Assembly (NCBI GenBank): GCA_028101545.1
Contig: JAOHKZ010000005.1
Coordinates: 28,278-92,277, forward strand
Direction: 5' to 3'
DNA length: 64,000 bases
Source of the DNA: Opitutales bacterium
Lineage (GTDB): Bacteria; Verrucomicrobiota; Verrucomicrobiia; Opitutales; Seribacteraceae
Numbering within the stretch: the stretch's first letter is position 1; the number at the start of each line of letters is the position of its first letter. A program made the translations under genes and the position numbers. The notes beneath the pieces are model-generated. The model saw nothing but the letters and a program-made list of their open reading frames with translations. It was not told the origin of the DNA and made no database searches. Positions 34,530 through 42,935 of the stretch are shown here, piece by piece.

Positions 34530-37500
34530 TTATTCCCCGCTCTGTTGGTCCAGCTGCTTCTGGGTGAATAAGCGTTTGGCATCTTCCTTCATCTCTGAAT
34601 GGGGGAAGATTTCAGCAGTCCAACCAGCGAGATTTGATGGTTTGACCAATCGTTCTCTGGCTGGAGTGTAACGGCCAAAGGTGGGGGTGAAAGGCCCGAC
34701 AAAATTGACATTTGCATTCGGGTCGATCTCATCCGCCAAATCACTGGCCCAGAAAACGGCATTGATCAGCATACGACGAAAACCACCATTTACGATATCC
34801 GGTGAGCCACCATAGATTGTGGTAAAAACCTTGCCAACGGGTCCGCCCTCAAATTGGTAACTCCGCGTCCAAGCAGCGGGCATGGGGGGCCTCTCCGTAA
34901 GCACTTCAGAATTTGGATAGATATCAACAAGAGGCTGAGCCATGGCCAGTACATCACATTCATCCCCCAATACAGCCTTGTAGCCACCTCCATAGGCCCA
35001 TCCGTCGCTAACACCAAGATTAATTGGATGTTTCGACTTTTCCGGAACGACATCGATCCGAACACTCTGCAGATGATTTCGGCTGTAGTGCCCACCATAC
35101 TTCGACCAACTCAAACCCAGTATCTGCTTACCAAAACCGTAAGTAAAATCATCCCCTTTATAGTCATCGGAAAACCGGGCATAAGGACCACTTTTGTCCT
35201 TAATCTTAAATGCATGAGTAGTTGTACGCAGACCGATAACCGGGCCTCCCCTCTTAAGATAGGAAATGAGATGCTCCATCTGATCCGCCTTCCAATCCTG
35301 AAAACGGAGAAAAAGAAAGAGCAGGTCGGCATCAGCAAGAACATCCATTCCTGGAATGTAATTACTCCCTTTCTTGATATGACCCTGACCATCCTGACCA
35401 AAGAGTACGGTGCATTTGAATCCTAATCGTTTTGCCAAAATACGGGCGATCGCGGGACAGGTTTCTTCTGAATGATATTCATGATCGGAAGCAATAAAAA
35501 CGATGTGCTTACCAACACCCGGCCCAGACTTACCCTGGTATACGAGAATTTCGTCTCCCTTGTTTTTTAGGGGGGACCTAGGTGAGGCCTTTTTTATTAA
35601 GTTTGTCTTCTTCCCTGCCGATTCGGGTTGTTTCTTTTCGACAATCATCATGCTGGTCATCATCCGCCAATGGCCGGGGAAAGTACATAAGACAGGATAA
35701 CGGCCAGGCTTTTCCGGAGTGGTAAATTTCGCTTCGAATTTTTCTCCGTATGGAATCTGAGGAGTCGAAAACAGGATAAGATCGGAATCGGGAATAAAAT
35801 GTTTTTCCATTGCACCAACCTGGGCGGCCATCGTATCGGCCATGGCACCGACCACCGGGGCCTTGCCCGGTTTCACGATCAGCAGGTTATGCAACATGTG
35901 ATCCGGGTTTTCAAAGGTAAACTGGTAGGTATGCCCGGCGCGAACCCTGAACTCCTTGGCATTGAAAGCCATCTTTGAAGGGACTGCCTTTATGCGAATA
36001 CGGTCTGCCGTTACCGTGGCGTTGGCTGCATCGTAAGCAGAATTCCATTTGCGGTGTTCTTCTTCATCAGCCGGAAAAGTGATCCCTTCAGGAAGATTAC
36101 CAATGAGGTTGGCAAGATAAAGATCAACCAACAGGTTGGGTCTTTTGCCCCGAGAAAGAAAATAACGGATCTGGTTGTCTCCTTTTTCCAGAGTGACATT
36201 GAACTGTCCGTTGCGCATATGGACACTCCCAGTTGCCCGGCGCAGGGGAACATAATTGAGATCAATATTGAGGGAAGAGTTACTCCGGAATCCCAGAACC
36301 GCTTCCTGTTTCCGATCACTTCGGACGATGAGTGTACCGCTTTCTGCTCTACCCCCGGTGAGCCAGCCAGACAATTTGGTGGAGGGATCCACTTTGAGCA
36401 GCGGGAATTCGGGTTTGATGGATGGTGTCCGATAACCTCTCGCCAATTCAATCATGGTTGCAAGTTTCGTATTCGGCTCGGCCTGTGCATTATCGATAAA
36501 GTCCTGCCAGAAAGTATCCTTATCTCGAAGATAACTGGCCACTGAGATCAAAGCGACCTGCGTCCTGACATCCCCGGTTTGCCATAAATTCGATGCAAGT
36601 TGATGAGCCTCTTTTCCGAGGACAGGCGCCCACCAGCGAATCGAGCGGGTAGCGGCATGTCGAATTTCAAGACTTTTTGAAACCAGAAGTTTCTTCAATA
36701 GATCCTTTTGCGAAAAATCCTTGGCACGCTCGAACAACCAGAGTAATTCGAGTCCGAAAGGACCATTTTCATCTGCCATGGGCAACATGGACTTTGCCAT
36801 TTTCAGTACTTTTTTAACCGGATGATTTTCCAATTGCTCACGAGCCAATTCCCTAACCCTAACCTGCGGATGAATAAGAAGGTCAAAGAGTTCCTTCATC
36901 GACGCACCTTTGATTTCCGGGGCTTTGGAGAGCTTACCCCCCTTCCGTGTGACTCGCCAGATCCGGCCGTTTGTATAATCCCGGTTTTTATCCCTTATGG
37001 AATGCTGGGCATGACCAATGATCGGATAGTAAAAATCAGAGACATAGAGAGCACCGTCCAAACCAAAAGAAAAATCGACAGGACGGAAACTGGCGTTCGA
37101 TGAGGAGAGGATTTGGAGCGCTCCACTGCCTTTCGTGTAGGTTCCATTGACAAGTTCCAGCGGTGTAAAATGCACGGTATTTTTGCCAAGCAGATGCCCG
37201 GTCACCAAACCTCCCTGCCAATCCTCTGGAAAGTGAGTGCTGGATACATGAACCATTCCGCACCCTTTCCCGTAACCAAAAAGACCTCCGAGTTCGGCGG
37301 GGCTGTAAACACCGACAGGCGTACTGACATTGTACAGTTCGCAGTCGAGCAGCTGACCACCCCCAAACATTTGCACGGATTCACCCCATTTATTGTAAGA
37401 GATCTTCCACGGGTTAGGAGTGGTTGTTTGACGCTCAATGCTTAGAGCGTGAGTATGCGGATCCCAGTAAAGGGCGGTTGCATCCTTGGTACGAACCAGC

Positions 37501-38972
37501 CCGTGCGGGGTTTCAAACTGCCCCCGATGAAACAAGCCTTCGCAATAGACCACCTGTCCCTGAGGAGTACGGGCAAGGTAACCTCCATGATGAGTATCGG
37601 TGTCATCTGCTCCCCGAAATAATTCCTGACTTACGTCTGCGACATCATCTCCATCGGTGTCACGTAACCAGAGAAGCTGACGGGCAACGGATACGATAAT
37701 ACCGTCCCGGTAGAAGACAAACCCATCAGGAAGCTTAAGTCGGTCGGCAAAAACGGTTCGCTTGTCAGCCCTTCCATCACCATCAGTATCCTCAAAAATG
37801 AGCACTTTATCATCCGAAAGCGTACCGGGAATGGGAATAGGATAGCTGGCAAAGGTTACAATCCATAAGCGGCCCTGTGCATCAAAATTGATTTGCAGGG
37901 GATTGATCAGTTCCGGGAAATCTTCACTGGATGCAAACAGGTTTACTTCAAAACCATCTGCTACGGTAAAAGTCCTGAGATCTTCTTCCGATGTTAAGAT
38001 CTTACCGAGGCCTTTTTTGGGTGCCTTGGGAGAGGGTACTGCTTGGTTTGTGGGCAGTTCTGGAAAGGGCTCAACACGGGAAAGGTCAGATGCCTGTTTC
38101 CATATTGCCTCATCGAGCAGATCAGCGAGATGCAGATGGTGCGGAATCTCAGAGGTATACTCGTAGGAACGGGCACGCACTCCATAGTAATGAATTCCAT
38201 TTGCAGGCCGATAAGCCATGGCAGTTTCATACGCTTTTCGGGAAATCATTTTCCTTAGCGAATTAAAACCTTCTGAATCCAGGTTTATATTTTTCAAAGA
38301 AGCGGATGGTACAAGTAGGTTGGCGAAGACCTCAGCGATTCTATGGTTACCTGTAGAATTTAGGTGCAGGCTATTGAAAGTAAGAGGCTCTTCACTCCCC
38401 GAAAATAGTTTCTGACTCGGAGTAAACAAATCCAACCAGGATACATCATGCTTGGCAGCCACTTCTTTCATGGTATCGCAGTAGGCTTTGATATCGGCAT
38501 TACGATTCTCAACATTGGGGAATACGCCCACATCCGATTTTTCCACGGCGGTTGGAGAAACAAGAATCATTTCGGCACCGCGGTGTCGATCCTTGATGAT
38601 TTCAAGGTAGATATTTAAATCCTTTTTAAACGCTTCAATACCTTCAACTCCGGCAAATGACTCGTTCATGCCGAAACACATGATCACCCGGTCACAAGTC
38701 AGCTGTTTGGAAATAAATCCAAGATGCTCACCAAATTTCTCAGGTCTAATCCGAAACCCAACTTCATCACCCGAATAGGCAAAGGAGCGAAGCTTATGTC
38801 GTTTATTTGGTTTGGCAACTTGTAGTAAAGCCTCGAAAGTACCGTCTTCCTGAAGACGCTCTACAAAGCTGTTTCCGTAAAGAAAAGTGGCACTGGGTTT
38901 GTTTTTCGCGTTTTGAGCATACCCGAGTTGGCATGCGGCAAGAAAGAGCAAAGAAAAGAAAAGGGGCTTCAT
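34530..38972 (-). CDS. SGNH + membrane-bound dehydrogenase-type propeller + HEAT + cupredoxin + ThuA fusion
   Basis: 1480 residues. Signal peptide about 1-20; an SGNH hydrolase-like domain at 28-225 (G-N-S35 in Y-G-N-S, C-F-G-M-N-E-S, H-L-N-S-T-G-N-H). A PVC-type dehydrogenase propeller spans about 330-700 (T-D-G-D-G-R-A-D-K-R, F-G-L-D-G-A-L-Y-V-S-D-F-Y), then HEAT-like helices at about 710-870. A cupredoxin-like domain follows, with probable copper ligands H1028, C1096, H1101 and M1104. A ThuA-like domain ends it (about 1140-1440). A periplasmic redox enzyme with attached esterase and electron carrier seems likely; the combination is unusual. It follows the second sigma/anti-sigma pair by 38 bases. 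Confidence 0.85.
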   Translation of the reverse strand: MKPLFFSLLFLAACQLGYAQNAKNKPSATFLYGNSFVERLQEDGTFEALLQVAKPNKRHKLRSFAYSGDEVGFRIRPEKFGEHLGFISKQLTCDRVIMCFGMNESFAGVEGIEAFKKDLNIYLEIIKDRHRGAEMILVSPTAVEKSDVGVFPNVENRNADIKAYCDTMKEVAAKHDVSWLDLFTPSQKLFSGSEEPLTFNSLHLNSTGNHRIAEVFANLLVPSASLKNINLDSEGFNSLRKMISRKAYETAMAYRPANGIHYYGVRARSYEYTSEIPHHLHLADLLDEAIWKQASDLSRVEPFPELPTNQAVPSPKAPKKGLGKILTSEEDLRTFTVADGFEVNLFASSEDFPELINPLQINFDAQGRLWIVTFASYPIPIPGTLSDDKVLIFEDTDGDGRADKRTVFADRLKLPDGFVFYRDGIIVSVARQLLWLRDTDGDDVADVSQELFRGADDTDTHHGGYLARTPQGQVVYCEGLFHRGQFETPHGLVRTKDATALYWDPHTHALSIERQTTTPNPWKISYNKWGESVQMFGGGQLLDCELYNVSTPVGVYSPAELGGLFGYGKGCGMVHVSSTHFPEDWQGGLVTGHLLGKNTVHFTPLELVNGTYTKGSGALQILSSSNASFRPVDFSFGLDGALYVSDFYYPIIGHAQHSIRDKNRDYTNGRIWRVTRKGGKLSKAPEIKGASMKELFDLLIHPQVRVRELAREQLENHPVKKVLKMAKSMLPMADENGPFGLELLWLFERAKDFSQKDLLKKLLVSKSLEIRHAATRSIRWWAPVLGKEAHQLASNLWQTGDVRTQVALISVASYLRDKDTFWQDFIDNAQAEPNTKLATMIELARGYRTPSIKPEFPLLKVDPSTKLSGWLTGGRAESGTLIVRSDRKQEAVLGFRSNSSLNIDLNYVPLRRATGSVHMRNGQFNVTLEKGDNQIRYFLSRGKRPNLLVDLYLANLIGNLPEGITFPADEEEHRKWNSAYDAANATVTADRIRIKAVPSKMAFNAKEFRVRAGHTYQFTFENPDHMLHNLLIVKPGKAPVVGAMADTMAAQVGAMEKHFIPDSDLILFSTPQIPYGEKFEAKFTTPEKPGRYPVLCTFPGHWRMMTSMMIVEKKQPESAGKKTNLIKKASPRSPLKNKGDEILVYQGKSGPGVGKHIVFIASDHEYHSEETCPAIARILAKRLGFKCTVLFGQDGQGHIKKGSNYIPGMDVLADADLLFLFLRFQDWKADQMEHLISYLKRGGPVIGLRTTTHAFKIKDKSGPYARFSDDYKGDDFTYGFGKQILGLSWSKYGGHYSRNHLQSVRIDVVPEKSKHPINLGVSDGWAYGGGYKAVLGDECDVLAMAQPLVDIYPNSEVLTERPPMPAAWTRSYQFEGGPVGKVFTTIYGGSPDIVNGGFRRMLINAVFWASDLADEIDPNANVNFVGPFTPTFGRYTPARERLVKPSNLAGWTAEIFPHSEMKEDAKRLFTQKQLDQQSGE

Positions 38973-39010
38973 ATCTATGGTAATGTAGGAGTAATTTACA
39001 GGCTTTGGGT

Positions 39011-39967
39011 TTATTGGGAATTGTCAGCATAGATGGCCCGAGGGCTATCCACTAAAGACACTCGTACATCATCGAGGTAATGATTTGATTTGTCACCATT
39101 TGAATCAACCATACCGGCTCCCAAAGAAATTACCACACTTCGGGTTCCGGGAGGGATTTCGATGGAAGCACCCAATTTGTGCCACTCAGAACCCTGATCA
39201 GGCTTGGTGATATGATTTCTACCGACATGCTGAAGGACTTGATCAAAAAGAACTTCGCTGTCATTCCAAATGCGAGCAATATCTTGGGGAGCCTGACTGA
39301 AGGCTGCCAGACGAATTTGGAAAACGGAAGAGTCATCCAGATTAGATGCGAAAAAAGAGGTATCCACTCGTAATGACCTCGTATGGGTTGGGTACACTTC
39401 AGTATAAGATTCCAAATCGATCAAGTAGCGGGCATAAGCGAACTTAGCCTTTGGGTTATCCAAAAATTGTGCAACTCGCGCACCACTTACGGAAGATATC
39501 TTTTGGCCTGCTGAAATCGAAGATATATCTCCAAACCATTTACCCGCTTCAAAAGGGAATCTTCGTTTGAAATTTTGTTCCGGGTTTTCAAAACTTTCGG
39601 AAACAATTTCCTGTATCTTTGGTTGAGGTTGATTGTCTTGCGGCAGCTTAAATGCCCAGACAACTGAAGCGCTGAATACTCCAATTGCCAGTCCGGCAAT
39701 TCCGATCTTGATCCGTGACAACCCTGAAACTCTTGTTCTTCTTTCGGGCTCTGCGGACTCTTTGCCAGTAGTGGCTTGAAGCGAGGCACTCTGCATCGAT
39801 TGTTCGACCATTCCATGGATCGACGCCAATTCCCAATATCGTTTCCTTACCTCAGCGGATTCCTCGATTTGAGTACTTAAGGCTCGGGTATCCACTTCTG
39901 ATAGGCTTCCATCCAGGTATTTGTTAAGCAGATCATCTAGTTCTCTTTGTTTTTTTTCCATTTTCAT
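39011..39967 (-). CDS. Membrane anti-sigma-like protein of ECF sigma 2
   Basis: 318 residues. An N-terminal cytoplasmic helix-rich segment (L-N-K-Y-L-D-G-S-L-S, about 1-60) resembles the sigma-binding part of FecR-type regulators. One membrane helix is at about 88-108, followed by a beta-rich periplasmic part without an obvious FecR domain (A-G-K-W-F-G-D-I-S-S, L-D-D-V-R-V). Role as anti-sigma is inferred from the position: its ATG overlaps the sigma stop (ATGA, 39964-39967). The external domain is unlike that of the sigma 1 partner, suggesting a different signal. It precedes the 1480-residue gene by 38 bases. Confidence 0.7.
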   Translation of the reverse strand: MKMEKKQRELDDLLNKYLDGSLSEVDTRALSTQIEESAEVRKRYWELASIHGMVEQSMQSASLQATTGKESAEPERRTRVSGLSRIKIGIAGLAIGVFSASVVWAFKLPQDNQPQPKIQEIVSESFENPEQNFKRRFPFEAGKWFGDISSISAGQKISSVSGARVAQFLDNPKAKFAYARYLIDLESYTEVYPTHTRSLRVDTSFFASNLDDSSVFQIRLAAFSQAPQDIARIWNDSEVLFDQVLQHVGRNHITKPDQGSEWHKLGASIEIPPGTRSVVISLGAGMVDSNGDKSNHYLDDVRVSLVDSPRAIYADNSQ

Positions 39968-40509
39968 ATCCCCGTTGTCTCCTTGAGTTGTAAATTGATA
40001 CAGTCACGCAAACCCACGCGTGACTTTGAGAGGGCGACGCGCACTGCGTTTGAAGTCATACCCAGAGCTTCGGCCATTTCATCCGAACTCTGCCTGCGGG
40101 AATATCTTCTCCAAAGAAGATCCCTCAGTTTAGATGGTAATTTGGCAATGCACTTTTCCAATGCCTGTTCTCTTTCTTTGAAGCTCTCCGCTGATGGGAC
40201 ATCCTCAGTCAAAGCAATGATTGCCTTTTCGCTAAGCACATTGGCCCGTTTAGTCTGACGGAAATTCTCCAGTACCTTTAATCGGGCAATCCCGCACACC
40301 CAAGCCGTAAAATTCGTTCCGATTTCAAAGCTGGATGCCTTTCGCGAAACGGTCAAAAAAGTCTCCTGCAGAACATCGTCTGCATCCGACAAAGAAGGCT
40401 GCAAAGCCCGAATGAATGCCCGAATAGCATTTTCATTACGCACAAAGAGTAATTGTACCTCTTCGGTGGGAGTTGGTCCTTCATTTTCTTTTTTCTGAAT
40501 ATTCACCAT
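39964..40509 (-). CDS. ECF RNA polymerase sigma factor 2
   Basis: 181 residues. Region 2 is at about residues 18-85 (F-V-R-N-E-N-A-I-R-A-F-I-R and D-A-D-D-V-L-Q-E-T-F-L), and region 4 at about 120-175 with a helix-turn-helix (S-S-D-E-M-A-E-A-L-G-M-T-S-N-A-V-R-V-A-L). It starts the operon continuing through its anti-sigma partner and probably the 1480-residue protein. A strong GGAAAC-N17-CATTA site lies at 40514-40541, only 4 bases from the ATG, so it probably drives its own gene and three other genes or operons in this window. Confidence 0.92.
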   Translation of the reverse strand: MVNIQKKENEGPTPTEEVQLLFVRNENAIRAFIRALQPSLSDADDVLQETFLTVSRKASSFEIGTNFTAWVCGIARLKVLENFRQTKRANVLSEKAIIALTEDVPSAESFKEREQALEKCIAKLPSKLRDLLWRRYSRRQSSDEMAEALGMTSNAVRVALSKSRVGLRDCINLQLKETTGI

Positions 40510-40513
40510 AAGG

Positions 40514-40541
40514 TAATGAATCAGAGTTCGAATTTGTTTCC
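40514..40541 (-). promoter_or_regulatory. GGAAAC-N17-CATTA promoter, upstream of ECF sigma 2
   Basis: Minus strand GGAAAC (40541-40536), 17 bases, CATTA (40518-40514), with a T-tract before the -35. CATTA ends 4 bases before the sigma ATG, so the mRNA would be leaderless or nearly so. The match of a sigma gene with a motif seen at three other genes is the basis for suggesting autoregulation. Confidence 0.75.
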
Positions 40542-40619
40542 AAAAATTTTCTGATCAAGACCTAACTCGACTGCCGGCAATGATTCATTGACGAAGGGAA
40601 ATAGATAACTCCATACCTA

Positions 40620-41141
40620 CTAATCAGAATGGGGACTTTTCCTTGCGAGTTCGAGAAGGTAATTGGCTTCTATCGAATCCACCGCCCAAGCACAATGGGA
40701 CTTTTCATTATGCTGGATGAAATAGTTGAAGGAAGGCTTGGGTTTTCCGACCCTTCCCAAGAAAGGAACCTTGATTCCAGGAAATGAATGGATGATCTCG
40801 TGAGCTTCAACCACAACGACATAGGTTCCTGGTTTAAGCATTGGCAGCGGTTTCTTTGGTGGTTCGATGGCCGGAGGTAAAGCGTTTTTGTCTGCGTTGA
40901 TCGAAGAGAAAAGAGCGGTGGAGCCTAGCTTCCCCTTAAGATGAGCCACAACCTTGACTTTGTCATGCACCATGCATGCCCCGGTGAATGTACCTTTGTT
41001 GATTTCAACTACGGCGACATAATCGTTTGCAGCAACCAAGGCTGCGAGTTGCTTTTGGGTTTCTTCGGAAAGTTTGGACTGCTTTTCAGCAAAGCACAAC
41101 GCATGAAATAGAAAAATAACCGAAAAAAGAAATTTACTCAT
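40620..41141 (-). CDS. Unknown exported protein under ECF-type promoter
   Basis: 173 residues with a signal peptide (about 1-18) and no family I recognise. The mature part has L-A-A-L-V-A-A-N-D-Y-V-A-V-V-E-I-N-K-G and a proline-rich stretch (A-I-E-P-P-K-K-P-L-P-M-L-K-P-G), then a T-Y-V-V-V-V-E-A-H-E segment. Its promoter at 41182-41209 matches the sigma 2 motif, so it is probably part of that regulon. Start supported by the leader peptide. Confidence 0.6.
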   Translation of the reverse strand: MSKFLFSVIFLFHALCFAEKQSKLSEETQKQLAALVAANDYVAVVEINKGTFTGACMVHDKVKVVAHLKGKLGSTALFSSINADKNALPPAIEPPKKPLPMLKPGTYVVVVEAHEIIHSFPGIKVPFLGRVGKPKPSFNYFIQHNEKSHCAWAVDSIEANYLLELARKSPHSD

Positions 41142-41181
41142 AAGAAATATTATTGGTTTAAATATCTGGTTACAACAATAG

Positions 41182-41209
41182 TAATGACCTAACAGGTTGA
41201 ATTGTTTCT
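41182..41209 (-). promoter_or_regulatory. AGAAAC-N17-CATTA promoter, upstream of 173-residue gene
   Basis: Minus strand AGAAAC (41209-41204), 17 bases, CATTA (41186-41182). It has a one-base difference in the -35 element, the same spacing and the same A/T tract. Target ATG at 41141, 40 bases downstream. Confidence 0.65.
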
Positions 41210-41302
41210 AAAAAGATTTTCGTAAAAACCTCTCTTATTTAAAAATGTAAGAATTTAACTGGGCGGTTGCTTTTCAATGAACCTTCCAATATCCATTTTC
41301 AA

Positions 41303-41932
41303 ATGAAAAAATTAATCCCTACTCTTGTTCTTTTCTCATTAGCTACCGCGCTATCGGCGGCTGACAATACCCTATCCAAATCCGAAAAAGCGGATGGGTG
41401 GAAACTTTTGTTTAACGGGAAGAATCTGAATAATTGGAAAATCGATAAATGGAATCCGGAGAGTATTTCTGTCAAGGACGGTGCGATCAAATGTCATGGT
41501 AAGCCCTCCATGGTTTACTACACCGGTAAAGATAAAGAGATGACGGATTTTCACTTCAAGGCTGATGTGATGACCAAACCGGGGTCAAACGGAGGAATCT
41601 TTTTCCATACCAAATACCAGGATAAGGGATGGCCTGTCGGACATGAAGCACAGATCAATCAAACCCAAAAGGATCCTGTCAAGACTGGCAGCGTCTACAT
41701 CGTTAAGAAAAATTTGAAGGCTCCGGCCAAGGACAACGAATGGTTTCATTATGAAATCATCGTAAAAGGAAAACGCGTTGAAACCAAAGTGAATGGCAAA
41801 ACCGTGGTGGTCTACACGGAAGGTCAGGATGTCAAAGGAACCCGCAAACTTTCAAAGGGCACGATCGGACTGCAAGCCCATGACCCAGGCAGCACGGTTT
41901 TGGTAAAAAGCATCAAAGTAAAGACCCTGTAA
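41303..41932 (+). CDS. DUF1080 exported protein
   Basis: 209 residues from the ATG at 41303; a longer frame would begin with TTG at 41267. Signal peptide about 1-20. The DUF1080 domain covers about 30-207, with L-L-F-N-G-K-N-L-N-N-W, G-S-N-G-G-I-F-F-H-T and S-K-G-T-I-G-L-Q-A-H-D-P-G-S. It is the only complete plus-strand gene and converges on the alpha/beta hydrolase with 25 bases between stops. Glycan binding or 3-keto-sugar hydrolysis is possible. No good ribosome-binding site is visible. Confidence 0.85.
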   Translation: MKKLIPTLVLFSLATALSAADNTLSKSEKADGWKLLFNGKNLNNWKIDKWNPESISVKDGAIKCHGKPSMVYYTGKDKEMTDFHFKADVMTKPGSNGGIFFHTKYQDKGWPVGHEAQINQTQKDPVKTGSVYIVKKNLKAPAKDNEWFHYEIIVKGKRVETKVNGKTVVVYTEGQDVKGTRKLSKGTIGLQAHDPGSTVLVKSIKVKTL

Positions 41933-41957
41933 GAAAAAAATTAATTATTGGATTCGC

Positions 41958-42935
41958 TTATTTCTTCTGCCAGCGGTCTTGCTTTTCCATAATGTTCCTT
42001 GGAGAATCTCCATTCAACCACGACCTTGCCTCTGCACCGTTTCTGAGATACGCATCCCAGAAGGCAGTACTCAGTCCGAGAATTACCCGATGATGATTTG
42101 GGTTTCTGGGAAGTTTGTCTCTTAAAGAAGCCTTGTCATTAAAGACCGAATGTTCCGCTTTGTACAAAACAACCTCATAATGATTCCCCTTTGGAAGAGC
42201 CGGAAAGACGGCTAGACGGGAATCAATAGTTTGCCCACCGATCGATACGAGATCATGAGTGCCCGTCATCAATAACCAGGGAATACTGACCTCCCCAAAA
42301 GCTTCGTCGGGACTGATCATCTTTCGACTACCCGGACTCAATGGCATCGCAGCCTTGATTCGTGGCTCGGTAAGGCTTTTTGAGAGGGGAATTTTCTCTC
42401 CAGAAACTGCTTGAGTCGTCAGCGCACCAAATGAGTGACCGGACATGCCCACTCTGGAAAGATCCAACTTGCCTGATAAAGGGAAATCCGATTTTTGATT
42501 CAAGTTTTCCAGTTGATCCAAAACGGCGGAAACATCCTGCACCCGAAGCATAAAATTCTTGGAGGAGGCGGCTTTCTTAAGAGCAAACATTCGGCGAAGA
42601 GGACCCACATCTTTCCAAACCGATTCATCACTCCCAACATGTTGCATAAATACGGCGACATATCCACGACCTGCCCAATGTTTTCCCAAATATGAACATC
42701 TATTCCGACTACCTCCAAGTCCATGGCTAAAGAGAATTACTGGGGAATTTTTCTTTCCCACAGGAAAATAAAATTTTAGGGGTATCGAACGATCACGGTA
42801 TTTATCCTTAATCGTCCGATCAAGAGTTTCAATGCTCTCAAAAGTCTCAAGTGGATTATATGCTTTGCCTTGATAAACCAAAGTGCACAGGAAAACAGAA
42901 ATGCATAATAAAAGATGAGATGACATGTAATTCAT
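41958..42935 (-). CDS. Exported alpha/beta hydrolase (PAF-acetylhydrolase/chlorophyllase-like)
   Basis: 325 residues; signal peptide about 1-25. Oxyanion segment F-S-H-G-L-G-G, nucleophile S168 in M-S-G-H-S-F-G-A, Asp candidate in M-T-G-T-H-D-L-V, His candidate in Y-K-A-E-H-S-V-F. The catalytic triad looks complete. The fold resembles platelet-activating-factor acetylhydrolase or chlorophyllase-type esterases; an acyl group on a glycan is a likely target. It is the last gene of the IclR-headed operon and overlaps the sulfatase stop by one base (TAATG). Confidence 0.82.
   Translation of the reverse strand: MNYMSSHLLLCISVFLCTLVYQGKAYNPLETFESIETLDRTIKDKYRDRSIPLKFYFPVGKKNSPVILFSHGLGGSRNRCSYLGKHWAGRGYVAVFMQHVGSDESVWKDVGPLRRMFALKKAASSKNFMLRVQDVSAVLDQLENLNQKSDFPLSGKLDLSRVGMSGHSFGALTTQAVSGEKIPLSKSLTEPRIKAAMPLSPGSRKMISPDEAFGEVSIPWLLMTGTHDLVSIGGQTIDSRLAVFPALPKGNHYEVVLYKAEHSVFNDKASLRDKLPRNPNHHRVILGLSTAFWDAYLRNGAEARSWLNGDSPRNIMEKQDRWQKK

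Noticed and set aside
38985..39010. GGTAATG...CTTTG before the 1480-residue gene as another ECF promoter
   Set aside because: The -35 part reads CAAAG, not GGAAAC, so the match is too poor.
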